Source of the DNA: Oscillibacter sp.
Lineage (GTDB): Bacteria; Bacillota; Clostridia; Oscillospirales; Oscillospiraceae
NCBI GenBank assembly: GCA_022791875.1
Contig: JAAVZX010000024.1
Location: 62,001-126,000 of the forward strand
DNA length: 64,000 nucleotides
Direction of reading: 5' to 3'
The position numbers and the translations under genes were made by a program. Of this stretch, positions 22,499 to 30,005 are shown piece after piece (within the stretch, counting starts at the first letter, position 1; each line of letters starts with the position of its first letter). The notes under the pieces are model-generated. The model searched no databases. It was not told the DNA's origin and saw only the letters and a list, made by a program, of their open reading frames with translations.

Positions 22499-23767
22499 AT
22501 GCAGCGTCCCTTGGCGGACGAGATCCGTCCGAAAGGATTGGAGGAGGTGGTGGGGCAGAGGCATTTGCTGGCTCCGGGGGCCGTCCTCAGAAGGCTGATT
22601 GAGAGCGGGGCGGAGGTCAATATGGTCTTTTACGGGCCCTCGGGCACCGGGAAGACCACGATTGCCAATATTATCGCCCAGAAGACGCGGAAGACTTTGT
22701 ACCGGCTCAACGCGACCACCGCGTCCCTCCAGGACGTGAAGGATATTATCGCCGACGTGGATACCCTGCTGGCGCCGGGGGGGATTCTGCTGTATCTGGA
22801 CGAGATCCAGTATTTTAATAAGAAGCAGCAGCAGAGCCTTTTGGAATTTATGGAGAACGGGAAGCTGACTTTGATCGCTTCTACTACGGAAAATCCGTAC
22901 TTTTATGTGTATAACGCGCTGCTGTCCCGGAGTACCGTGTTCGAGTTCAAGAGCGTGCCGCCGGAGGAGGTTTTGCCTGCTGTGGTGCGGGCGCTGGAGA
23001 TTGCGAAGGAGCGGGCACAGCTGCCGTTAGAGTGGGAGGAAGGTCTGCCGGGGCAGATCGCCCACGCCTGCGGCGGGGACGTGCGGAAGGCCGTCAACGC
23101 CGTGGAGCTGCTTTGCCAGGCGGCGCAGGTGCGGGACGGGAAGCTCTGGCTCACCTGCGGGGACGCGGAACAGGTTGCGCAGAAGAGCGCCATGCGCTAT
23201 GATAAGGGAGGCGACGCCATGTACGACATCGCCTCCGCGCTGATGAAGTCTCTGCGGGGGAGTGACCCCGACGCCGCGCTCCATTATCTGGCGCGGTTCC
23301 TGGAGGCCGGAGATCTGGTCACGCCCTGCCGGCGGCTGCTTTGCTCCGCCAGCGAGGACGTGGGGATGGCGTACCCCCAGGCGGTGGCGATTGTGAAAGC
23401 CTGCGTGGACACCGCGATGCAGCTGGGACTCCCGGAGGCGCAGTTGCCGCTGGCCCAGGCGGCGGTGCTGCTGGCTACCGCGCCGAAGTCCAACAGTATT
23501 GTGGAGGGCATCGGGCGGGCCAGGGCCGACGTGCGGGCGGGGCGGACCGGGGACGTGCCCAGGCAGCTCCAGAACGTCCACGCTGATACGACCGGGTTTG
23601 ATAAGAAGCAGCATTACCTGTATCCCCATAATTTCCCGGGGCATTGGGTGGATCAGCAGTATCTGCCTGACGCTTTGAAGGGGGTTAAGTACTACGAGTG
23701 GGGGCCCAATAAGACCGAACAGGCCGCTAAGGCGTATTGGGAGAAGATTAAGGGGAAAGAATTGTAG
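22499..23767 (+). CDS. rarA: Replication-associated recombination protein A (AAA+ ATPase)
   Basis: A 422-residue RarA/MgsA ATPase related to clamp loaders, acting at stalled replication forks. Walker A is GPSGTGKT (46-53) and Walker B is LLYLDEIQ (D101, E102); TTENPYFYVYNALLSRS is the sensor-1/arginine-finger block. The C-terminal half has the tetramerisation motifs KSNS, VPRQLQN and GKGYLYPHNFPGHWVDQQYLP-like sequence. GGGAGGGAG precedes the ATG. Its 3' end overlaps the convergent S1 gene by 20 bases. Confidence 0.94.
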   Translation: MQRPLADEIRPKGLEEVVGQRHLLAPGAVLRRLIESGAEVNMVFYGPSGTGKTTIANIIAQKTRKTLYRLNATTASLQDVKDIIADVDTLLAPGGILLYLDEIQYFNKKQQQSLLEFMENGKLTLIASTTENPYFYVYNALLSRSTVFEFKSVPPEEVLPAVVRALEIAKERAQLPLEWEEGLPGQIAHACGGDVRKAVNAVELLCQAAQVRDGKLWLTCGDAEQVAQKSAMRYDKGGDAMYDIASALMKSLRGSDPDAALHYLARFLEAGDLVTPCRRLLCSASEDVGMAYPQAVAIVKACVDTAMQLGLPEAQLPLAQAAVLLATAPKSNSIVEGIGRARADVRAGRTGDVPRQLQNVHADTTGFDKKQHYLYPHNFPGHWVDQQYLPDALKGVKYYEWGPNKTEQAAKAYWEKIKGKEL

Positions 23768-24701
23768 ACTCCGGGGCCTCGCGGCGGAAAACCGTCTCTA
23801 TCGGCGGCTTTTCGTAGTTGGGCGGGGAGTAGACCCAGCGGTCCAGTACGCCATCCGTCACCTGATACCGCAGGGGTTCCGGCTCCGGCGGGGGGAGGCG
23901 CTCGATGACCTGCAGTTTGATCTTCATGCGCTCGGGGCGGATGCTCTTGATGTACACCGACACGCCGTCGCCGGGGGCCAGGGGGTCCCGGGCGTCGGCC
24001 AGGCCGGAGAGGTTCGGGGCCAGCTCGATGAAGCTGCCGTAGTCCTTCACGCTGCGGACCGTGCCGCGGACTGTCTCGCCGGGGCGGAAGCGGCTGGCGT
24101 TTTCCAGCCAGGTGCCCAGGAGCTCCTTGTGGGTTAACGTGATCCGCTTTTTCTCCCGGTCGATGGACCAGACCGCGGCCAGGATTTTGCCGCCGGGGCG
24201 GAAGCGGTCGCCGGGGTGGGCGATGCGGGAGACGGAGATGTGCTCGATGGGGAGCATGGCGATGATGCCGCAGCCGATGTCCACGAAGGCCCCGAAGGGC
24301 TCCAGGCGGGTGACCAGGCCCGTGAGGACGGAGCCGGGGACCAGGCGGTCCAGGAACCAGGCCAGGGCCTGCTTCTGGGCTGCGCGGCGGGAGAGGACCG
24401 CAGTGGGCGCGCCTTTTTCGTCGGCGGAGAGGGACGTGACGGTGAAGCAGGTGGGCTTGCCGACCCGGGAGAGAACCGCTATGTCCCGGTCTGAGCCGCT
24501 GATCCAGGGGGCCACCGCCTCCTGGCGGGGGATGTGGGCCTGGACGGCCCCCAGGGCCAGGTGGAGGGTGTGGTCGGGGGCGCAGCGCTGGACGGGGGCT
24601 TCCAGGATGGTTTGGGCTTCCATGGCCTCCTTGAGAAGGTCCAGGGTGAAGGGTTCGGAGGGGCGGAGGCCCTCGGGGGGATATGATTTATTTTCCGGCA
24701 T
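23748..24701 (-). CDS. S1 RNA-binding domain protein (RpsA-like)
   Basis: A 317-residue protein with at least two S1 domains: residues ~135-205 (GSVLTGLVTRLEPFGAFVDI...GIIAMLPIEHISVSR) and ~218-275 (GETVRGTVRSVKDYGSFIELAPNLSGLADARD). An N-terminal region of about 130 residues probably holds a degenerate S1-like fold (VGKPTCFTVTSLSADEKG). It resembles the short ribosomal-protein-S1-like proteins of Firmicutes, thought to bind RNA or mRNA on the ribosome. I take the ATG at 24701; an ATG at 24716 in the same frame is possible. It converges on rarA with a 20-base overlap. Confidence 0.8.
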   Translation of the reverse strand: MPENKSYPPEGLRPSEPFTLDLLKEAMEAQTILEAPVQRCAPDHTLHLALGAVQAHIPRQEAVAPWISGSDRDIAVLSRVGKPTCFTVTSLSADEKGAPTAVLSRRAAQKQALAWFLDRLVPGSVLTGLVTRLEPFGAFVDIGCGIIAMLPIEHISVSRIAHPGDRFRPGGKILAAVWSIDREKKRITLTHKELLGTWLENASRFRPGETVRGTVRSVKDYGSFIELAPNLSGLADARDPLAPGDGVSVYIKSIRPERMKIKLQVIERLPPPEPEPLRYQVTDGVLDRWVYSPPNYEKPPIETVFRREAPESTILSP

Positions 24702-24797
24702 GATTACACATCGCATCCTATCTGCCGCGGACGGCGGCGTGGTTTTTAGCTGGGACAGTATATGCGGCGGGATGGGTGAGATTGACAGGAGGCGGGT

Positions 24798-24989
24798 ATG
24801 GAACTGCATTTGCATGATTGGGTGGAGCTGAAAAAGCCCCATCCGTGCGGGAGCGTCCGGTGGGAAATCCTGCGGGTGGGGATGGATATCAAGCTGCGGT
24901 GTTTGGGCTGCGGGCATGAGCTGATGCTGCCGCGGAGCAAGGCGGAGAAAAGCATCCGCAGGATTCTGACAAAGGAGGGGACGGAATGA
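24798..24989 (+). CDS. DUF951 domain protein
   Basis: A 63-residue DUF951 protein. The conserved KKPHPCGS (12-19), RVGMDIKLRCLGCG (26-39) and LPRSKAEK segments are all present; C17, C35 and C38 look like metal ligands. Function is unknown, though the family is widespread in Firmicutes and often lies near rpsF, ychF or parB. GGAGG precedes the ATG. The TGA stop overlaps the ATG of the next small gene (ATGA). Confidence 0.88.
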   Translation: MELHLHDWVELKKPHPCGSVRWEILRVGMDIKLRCLGCGHELMLPRSKAEKSIRRILTKEGTE

Positions 24990-25081
24990 GCGACAAAATG
25001 AAGCGGATCGCCGCCATGGCGCTGGCCTTATTGCTGGTGATCTCTATGTTGTTTTCGATGATTTTATCCTTCATCGGATAA
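24986..25081 (+). CDS. 31-residue membrane peptide
   Basis: A 31-codon gene directly coupled to the DUF951 gene (ATGA overlap) with an excellent AAAGGAGGGG site. The product has a basic start (MSDKMKRIA) and one membrane helix (MALALLLVISMLFSMILSFI). It resembles the small single-helix proteins found after short housekeeping genes in Firmicutes (DUF4044-like), though I cannot assign it. The overlap and ribosome site argue that it is translated. Confidence 0.55.
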   Translation: MSDKMKRIAAMALALLLVISMLFSMILSFIG

Positions 25082-25141
25082 GGTGTGAAATTCTGGTAAA
25101 ATATGGAATTTTCATAGGCTAAAAAAGCCACCATGAAAGGG

Positions 25142-25250
25142 TGATCTAGCGGGGTTCAGGGGAAACTGTTTCCCCTGGTGGAGGAGTGCAGAGGAGGCAA
25201 AGCCTCCTTTGCAGCTAGGAGTCTGAGGGCGGGAGCCCTCAGAACCCCTC
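25142..25250 (+). repeat. Dispersed repeat family A, variant copy 7
   Basis: Modules CAGGGGAAACTGTTTCCCCTG, AGGAGGCAAAGCCTCCT and GAGGGCGGGAGCCCTC, upstream of the PilZ gene. Confidence 0.7.
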
Positions 25251-25286
25251 GCTCGGACGCATTACGAACGATATGAGAGGTGCAAT

Positions 25287-25973
25287 GTGGGTATTTTTGA
25301 TTGGCTGCTGGGAAAGCGGTCTGAGAAAGTGCGGGAGGACGAGGAGAAGGACGAGGCGCTTCTGTCGGTTTACACGGGGATGCGTGTGGAGGTGACGGAG
25401 GAGGACGGGCGGTTTCTGTTTGTGGCGAAGCTGATGAACCTCCATCGGGATATGGGGGATCTGCATCAGTATTCGGAGACGGCGGTTCCCGTCGAAGAGG
25501 GCGCGGAGCCGATGGCGGTGCGGATTCGGGGGTACAGCGATCACGAGCGGAAGGCGGTCTATATGACCGGGGTGGCCCACCCGGAGGCGGAGCGGATCTG
25601 GCCGGTGACGAAGCTGGTGGTGGAGAAGATCGAAAACGCCCGGGCCTTTTACCGCCTGGACACGGATCTGCCCGCCACGATGACCATGTTCAGCGGGATT
25701 CTGGCGGGGGAGAAGCCCTGCCGGATGCTCAATATCAGCATCGGCGGGGCGCGGCTGTTCTCCGAAAACGAGTACCACGAGAAGGACCGGTTCATGCTCA
25801 AAGTCAAGCTGCTGGAGGAGCGGCCCCAGTCGGTGATGTACTGCGAGGTCCTGCGGACCTTCAAGCGGGAGGAGGGCTGGGAGTACGGCTGCCAGTTCCT
25901 GGAGCTGACGGAGGAGGACCAGGAGAAAATCTCCCAGAACATCTTCGACGCCCAGAGGAAAAAGAGAATGTGA
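25287..25973 (+). CDS. PilZ-domain protein
   Basis: A 228-residue protein with a YcgR-like N-terminal beta domain (about 25-110) and a C-terminal PilZ domain (about 115-220). The PilZ part has RLDTDLPAT in place of the usual RxxxR-type c-di-GMP motif and a good NISIGGARL (D/NxSxxG) motif. It probably responds to cyclic di-GMP and alters motility, adhesion or surface synthesis; the weak first motif leaves ligand binding uncertain. The GTG start at 25287 has GAGAGG. No flagellar genes are nearby. Confidence 0.75.
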   Translation: MGIFDWLLGKRSEKVREDEEKDEALLSVYTGMRVEVTEEDGRFLFVAKLMNLHRDMGDLHQYSETAVPVEEGAEPMAVRIRGYSDHERKAVYMTGVAHPEAERIWPVTKLVVEKIENARAFYRLDTDLPATMTMFSGILAGEKPCRMLNISIGGARLFSENEYHEKDRFMLKVKLLEERPQSVMYCEVLRTFKREEGWEYGCQFLELTEEDQEKISQNIFDAQRKKRM

Positions 25974-25981
25974 CGCGGGGC

Positions 25982-26010
25982 TTGACTTGCGGGAAATTGT
26001 GGATTATGAT
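25982..26010 (+). promoter_or_regulatory. Promoter of the yjdF transcript
   Basis: TTGACT and TATGAT separated by 17 bases, followed by a 130-base leader. Confidence 0.75.
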
Positions 26011-26019
26011 CACTTTGCG

Positions 26020-26148
26020 GAGATAAAAACACGGTCCGGTCGGTAGTCCGGACGTATTTCCGGGATACGCGGCCCGTTCCGGGAATATCAGTAGCCTGCC
26101 TCCTTGGCTGTCCGGTCTCCGCGCAGATGCGATAAGGAGGAAATGAAT
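26020..26148 (+). ncRNA. Candidate yjdF riboswitch
   Basis: The 130-base leader between a strong promoter and a yjdF gene. It is GC-rich and foldable: TCCGGTCGG-type and AGTCCGGA elements near 26035-26055, a CCGGGATACGCGGCCCGTTCCGGG stem near 26058-26082, and a final segment ending at the AAGGAGG ribosome site. yjdF genes in Firmicutes are commonly preceded by the yjdF RNA motif, which binds azaaromatic compounds and controls translation. I place it by context and general shape, not by a full consensus match. Confidence 0.6.
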
Positions 26149-26565
26149 ATGGAATGCGGTTATTCCAGTTTGACGGTGTGCTTTCAGGAGCCCTTCTGGG
26201 TGGGCCTGTACCAGCGGGACGGCGGGGACGGCTGCGAGCTGTGCCGGATCGTCTTCGGCGGGGAGCCGGGGGACGGGGAGGTCTACGCCTGGCTTCTGGA
26301 GCACTGGCGGGGGCTGGTGTTCGGCCCTGTGGAGGGGGAATGGGTAAAAAAAGAGCCCGCGAACCCGAAGCGGCGGCAGCGGGAGATCCACAGGGCAGTC
26401 CGGCCCGCGGGCGTGGGGACCAGGGCCCAGGAGGCGCTGAAACGCCAGCATGCCCAGGGGAAGGAGGCGCGGAAGCGCCTTGGCCGCGCAGAGCGGGAGG
26501 CGGAGCGGGAGCGCCGCTTTGTCCTCCGGCAGGAGAAACGCAGGAAGAAGCACAGCGGGCATTGA
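26149..26565 (+). CDS. yjdF: YjdF family protein (DUF2992)
   Basis: A 138-residue YjdF protein. The start SLTVCFQEPFWVGLYQRDGG, IVFGGEPGDGEVYAWLLEHW and LVFGPV are the family's signature; the last ~60 residues are a very basic Arg/Lys/Glu helix, also typical. YjdF is thought to help cells cope with toxic azaaromatic compounds; the mechanism is unknown. The ATG at 26149 sits eight bases from GGAGG; an ATG at 26143 is too close to it. It has its own promoter, a likely riboswitch leader and a terminator. Confidence 0.85.
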   Translation: MECGYSSLTVCFQEPFWVGLYQRDGGDGCELCRIVFGGEPGDGEVYAWLLEHWRGLVFGPVEGEWVKKEPANPKRRQREIHRAVRPAGVGTRAQEALKRQHAQGKEARKRLGRAEREAERERRFVLRQEKRRKKHSGH

Positions 26566-26586
26566 GGGCCCGTTACAGGGCCGCGG

Positions 26587-26613
26587 GAGGGGTGCGTCTG
26601 CACCCCTCTTTTT
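26587..26613 (+). terminator. Intrinsic terminator after yjdF
   Basis: Stem GAGGGGTGC / GCACCCCTC, four-base loop, five T. Confidence 0.85.
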
Positions 26614-27117
26614 CCGTATTTTTCCCGGCGGGGCGGAGGTTCGTTTTTCCTCGAATTGACGCGGGGTTTTTCCAATTTTGACGGCGCGGATTTCCAGATT
26701 CAGTATTTCAGGGCATGAAAAAAGCCGGAATTCCTCTAATTCCGGTGGGAAAACGGAACGATTTGGCAGTTCCAGTTTGAGAGAAGGAATCTGGGGGCGG
26801 CAGCTCCGCGGCCTTCCAGAAATAGGGCTGGAAGCGATTTTAAGGGGCCTGGGAGCCGTTGGAGGGGCGGGGGCGGTGTCCCATGTCAGGGAGGGGCGCG
26901 GGACGCTCAGAGGCGTTTTGGCGGGGAGGAAATTTGAGGGAGCCGCGGGGGGGCTCTGTCCGCCATGGGCGGGCACGGGCTCCGGCGGGGCCCGGCGGCA
27001 TTTCCTCCGTGCCCCCTTCCGAGTGATCGGGCGGCGGGGGCGGCAGGACGCTCCGTCGGGCCTCAGAGCCGGGGGCTGGAAGGAATTCCCGGAGGGCCTA
27101 TGGACAAAAGGGGGTAA

Positions 27118-27157
27118 AAAAGTAAAAACCGGCCGGAGCTGGACGCCAGCCCCGGCC
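27118..27157 (-). terminator. Terminator of the AbrB-family gene
   Basis: On the minus strand: a GC-rich stem built from CCAGC / GCTGG and GGCCGG / CCGGCC arms, followed by a T run. Confidence 0.65.
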
Positions 27158-27198
27158 CCATGACTGTACTGCCTTGTTCCATCTGCACCTCCGCCTTT

Positions 27199-27441
27199 TT
27201 ACAGCAGCTTCAGCGCTTTCAGGCATTTCGGGCACACGTTTTTCTCTTTGAACACGGTGATGTCCTTGGTGACATTGCAGAAAATGCAGCTCGGTTTGTA
27301 CTTCTTGAGAATAACCGACGAGCCCTCTACATAGATTTCGAGTGCGTCCCGCTCCGCGATGTCCAGCGTCCGCCGCATCTCGATGGGCAGGACGATCCGC
27401 CCAAGCTCGTCTACCTTCCGTACGATTCCTGTCGATTTCAC
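27199..27441 (-). CDS. AbrB/SpoVT-family regulator with zinc ribbon
   Basis: An 80-residue transition-state-type regulator. The swapped-hairpin DNA-binding domain MKSTGIVRKVDELGRIVLPIEMRRTLDI is classic AbrB; residues 52-73 add CxxC...CxxC (C52, C55, C70, C73), the small zinc-finger extension seen in AbrB-like proteins of Clostridia. These regulators control growth-phase transition and sporulation genes. The GTG start has AAAGGAG. It is divergent from spmA-spmB. Confidence 0.88.
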   Translation of the reverse strand: MKSTGIVRKVDELGRIVLPIEMRRTLDIAERDALEIYVEGSSVILKKYKPSCIFCNVTKDITVFKEKNVCPKCLKALKLL

Positions 27442-27608
27442 AATATACTCCTTTCTCCGGTTTGGCAGCCCACTGTGCTTGTTGGGTGGTTTGACAATAG
27501 CATTCTCTACCGGTATTTGTCAACCGTTTGTCAACAGTTTGACGAGTATTTACAATTTGTTCATATTTGAAGCCTGTTTTTGGGCCCTTTTTGGGGGGAG
27601 GTATTCCG

Positions 27609-28193
27609 ATGGCAATGGCATGGGTATGGTCCGGGATGGTGGTTTTGTCCCTGTGCTTCGGTATGAGTTCGGGGCGGCTGGACGCTGTTGCAAATGCCGC
27701 TTTGGAGGGGGCCCGGGCCGCCGTGGACCTCAGTATTTCCATGGCGGGGGTTTTGTGCCTCTGGAGCGGGGTCATGGAGGTCATGAACGCCTGCGGGCTG
27801 TCGGAAAAGCTGGCGGGGGCCTTCCGGCCAATTTTGAAGCGGCTTCTGCCGGAGGCGTCCAGGGACCCGGAGACGCTGGCGGCGGTGTCCGCCAATGTGT
27901 CGGCCAATCTGCTGGGGCTGGGGAACGCGGCTACGCCTCTGGGAATCCGGGCGGCGCGGCGGATGGCCAGGGGCTGCGGGGGGACGGCCAGCGATGAGCT
28001 GTGCCTGCTGGTGGTGATGAACACGGCGTCCATTCAGCTGATTCCGGCTACGATTGCCTCCGTGCGGGCGGCGGCGGGCTGCGAGACGCCCTTTGACATC
28101 CTGCCGGCGGTGTGGATGGCGTCGGCGCTGTCGGTGGCGGCGGGGATCGCGGCGGCGAAATTGCTGGAGAGAGGGGGGAGAGGGCGTTGGTAA
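27609..28193 (+). CDS. spmA: Spore maturation protein A
   Basis: A 194-residue integral membrane protein with nucleoside-recognition (Gate) domain features: SISMAGVLCLWSGVMEVMNACGL, SANVSANLLGLGNAATPLGI, and a later NTASIQLIPATI segment. SpmA works with SpmB in spore core dehydration in Bacillus. The ATG at 27609 has GGAGG; an upstream in-frame start is less likely. The last codons overlap the TTG start of spmB. Confidence 0.9.
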   Translation: MAMAWVWSGMVVLSLCFGMSSGRLDAVANAALEGARAAVDLSISMAGVLCLWSGVMEVMNACGLSEKLAGAFRPILKRLLPEASRDPETLAAVSANVSANLLGLGNAATPLGIRAARRMARGCGGTASDELCLLVVMNTASIQLIPATIASVRAAAGCETPFDILPAVWMASALSVAAGIAAAKLLERGGRGRW

Positions 28194-28705
28194 ATCTCAG
28201 TTCCCTGGTGATTCCCCTGCTTCTGGCAGGGACGGCGGTTTATGGGCTGGGAAAACGTGTAAACGTTTACGCGGCGCTGACCCGCGGCGCGGAGGAGGGC
28301 TTGGGGGTCCTCCTGCGGATCGTGCCGGCTCTGGTGGGGCTGCTGACGGCGGTTTATATGCTCCGCGCCTCCGGGGCGATGGAGGCGTTGTCGGGGCTCT
28401 GCGCGCCGCTGCTGGAGGCGCTGGGGATTCCGCCGGAGACGGTGCCGCTCATGCTGATCCGGCCTGTTTCCGGGAACGGGGCGCTGGCGGTGGCCAGCGA
28501 TTTGATGGGCGCCTACGGGCCGGACAGCACCGTCGGACGGACTGCGGCGGTTATGCTCGGGAGCACGGAGACGACGTTTTACACCATCGCCGTCTACTTC
28601 GGCTCCGCGGGGATCGTCAGGACGCGGCATACGCTGCCTGCCGCCCTGGTCGCGGACTTGACCGGGTTTGCCGCGGCGGCGCTGGCGGTGCGGGTCTTCT
28701 TCTGA
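28187..28705 (+). CDS. spmB: Spore maturation protein B
   Basis: A 172-residue membrane protein, partner of SpmA. RIVPALVGLLTAVYMLRASGAM, PVSGNGALAV and the MLGSTETTFYTIAVYFGS segment are family hallmarks; four or five helices are visible. The start is TTG at 28187, preceded by GGGGGGAGAGGG and overlapping the spmA stop by seven bases. A terminator follows. Confidence 0.9.
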   Translation: MVNLSSLVIPLLLAGTAVYGLGKRVNVYAALTRGAEEGLGVLLRIVPALVGLLTAVYMLRASGAMEALSGLCAPLLEALGIPPETVPLMLIRPVSGNGALAVASDLMGAYGPDSTVGRTAAVMLGSTETTFYTIAVYFGSAGIVRTRHTLPAALVADLTGFAAAALAVRVFF

Positions 28706-28746
28706 GGGGGCCGGACCCGCCGGCTTTGCCGTGTTTCCACACAAAG

Positions 28747-28780
28747 CAGGGAAGGATCGGAAATCCTTCCCTGTGATTTT
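28747..28780 (+). terminator. Terminator after spmAB
   Basis: Stem CAGGGAAGGAT / ATCCTTCCCTG with a five-base loop and a T-rich tail. Confidence 0.8.
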
Positions 28781-28833
28781 GTGCGTATTTGGAAAATGAT
28801 GTGCGGAAAATTGGAAATTGTGTTTCCTTGATT

Positions 28834-29841
28834 TTACAGGAGCGTGATCCCCGCCTGCTCGCAGGCTTCCGCCGTCTCCCGATCCCACAGGCTCGCCTGG
28901 ACCTCCCCGATGTGGCAGGCTCCCAGCAGAAGCATACACAGACGGGACTGGCCGATGCCGCCGCCGATGGACTGGGGCAGCTCTCCGTTCAGAAGCATTT
29001 TGTGGAAGGGCAGGGCGCGGCGGCTGTCGCAGCCGGAGGCCGTCAGCTGGCGGTCTAGGGCCGCGGCGTCTACGCGGATGCCCATGGACGAGACCTCGAA
29101 GGCCCGCTTTAAGACCGGGTTCCACATGAGAATGTCGCCGTTCAGCTCCCAGTCGTCGTAGTCGGGGGCGCGGCCATCGTGGCGCTGGCCGGATTTCAGC
29201 GTCTTGCCGATCTGCATCAGGAAGACCGTCCGGTGCAGGCGGCAGATCTCGTTTTCTCGCTCCTGGGGGGTGAGGTTGGGGAAGCGGTCCTCCAGCTCCT
29301 GGGTGGTGGTGAAGTACACGTCCCGGTCGGGGCGGAAGGTCAGGGCGGGGAAGTGGTTCCGCAGGACCGACGCCGTGTCGCAGATGGCCCCTACGATGTC
29401 CCGCACCGTGTCTTTCAGGTACTGCGGGCGGCGGTCCCGGGGATTGATGTGCTTCTCCCAGTCCCATTGGTCCACGTAGATGGAGTGGAGATTGTCTACC
29501 TCCTCGTCCCGGCGGATGGCGTTCATGTCCGTGAAGAGGCCCATGCCCTCCGGGAATTCGTAGCGTTTCAGGGCGAGGCGCTTCCACTTCGCCAGGGAGT
29601 GGACCACCTGGCCCTCTGCGCCCACGTCGGGGATGTCGAAGCTCACGGGGCGCTCCACGCCGTTCAGGTCGTCGTTCAGGCCCGTGCCGCCGTCCACGAA
29701 CAGGGGGGCGGAGACCCGGTGGAGGTTCAGGCGGACCGTCAGGTTGTGCTGGAAGTCCGCGTGGATCAGCTCGATGGCCCGCTGGAGCTCGTTGTTCGTC
29801 AGGGGCATCCGGTAGTTCTGGGGAATGGTGAGTTTACTCAT
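28834..29841 (-). CDS. asnA: Aspartate-ammonia ligase
   Basis: A 335-residue ammonia-dependent asparagine synthetase, related to class II tRNA synthetases, making asparagine from aspartate, ammonia and ATP. Recognisable blocks are IPQNYRMPLTNNE, APLFVDGGTGLNDDLNG, RDEEVDNLHSIYVDQWDWEK and IGGGIGQSRLCMLLL at the C-terminus. Length fits (E. coli ~330). The ATG at 29841 with GGACAGG is preferred to the in-frame TTG at 29850. The upstream gap is short and shows no T-box. Confidence 0.95.
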   Translation of the reverse strand: MSKLTIPQNYRMPLTNNELQRAIELIHADFQHNLTVRLNLHRVSAPLFVDGGTGLNDDLNGVERPVSFDIPDVGAEGQVVHSLAKWKRLALKRYEFPEGMGLFTDMNAIRRDEEVDNLHSIYVDQWDWEKHINPRDRRPQYLKDTVRDIVGAICDTASVLRNHFPALTFRPDRDVYFTTTQELEDRFPNLTPQERENEICRLHRTVFLMQIGKTLKSGQRHDGRAPDYDDWELNGDILMWNPVLKRAFEVSSMGIRVDAAALDRQLTASGCDSRRALPFHKMLLNGELPQSIGGGIGQSRLCMLLLGACHIGEVQASLWDRETAEACEQAGITLL

Positions 29842-30005
29842 GGTTTGCAACCTGTCCTTTGATGTGATTTTGGCTTTCCCTGCCCCGCCTCCCGGGGCCG
29901 TTTGGGGGGCTGGGAGGCTTTGGGGAAATTGGGAAATTTTGAATACATATATATATTAAATGTATATCCCATGGGAGATGAGGCGGCGGGGGCTCCGGCC
30001 GGGGG

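Larger units (their letters stand above)
26566..27198. other. 630-base region without a convincing gene
   Basis: Holds the yjdF terminator, a perfect hairpin CCGGAATT-5-AATTCCGG at 26725-26745 and the terminator of the AbrB gene. Open frames exist on the plus strand but lack ribosome sites and look like random GC-rich sequence. The GC-rich 26820-27080 part may be gene decay, but I recognise nothing. Confidence 0.5.

Noticed and set aside
26678-27163. 161-codon plus-strand frame after yjdF
   Set aside because: No ribosome site, no family features, and it runs into the AbrB terminator; probably chance in GC-rich DNA.
29842-30005. T-box leader upstream of asnA
   Set aside because: The gap is only 164 bases and I find no T-box sequence (UGGNACCGCG-type) or terminator/antiterminator pair.
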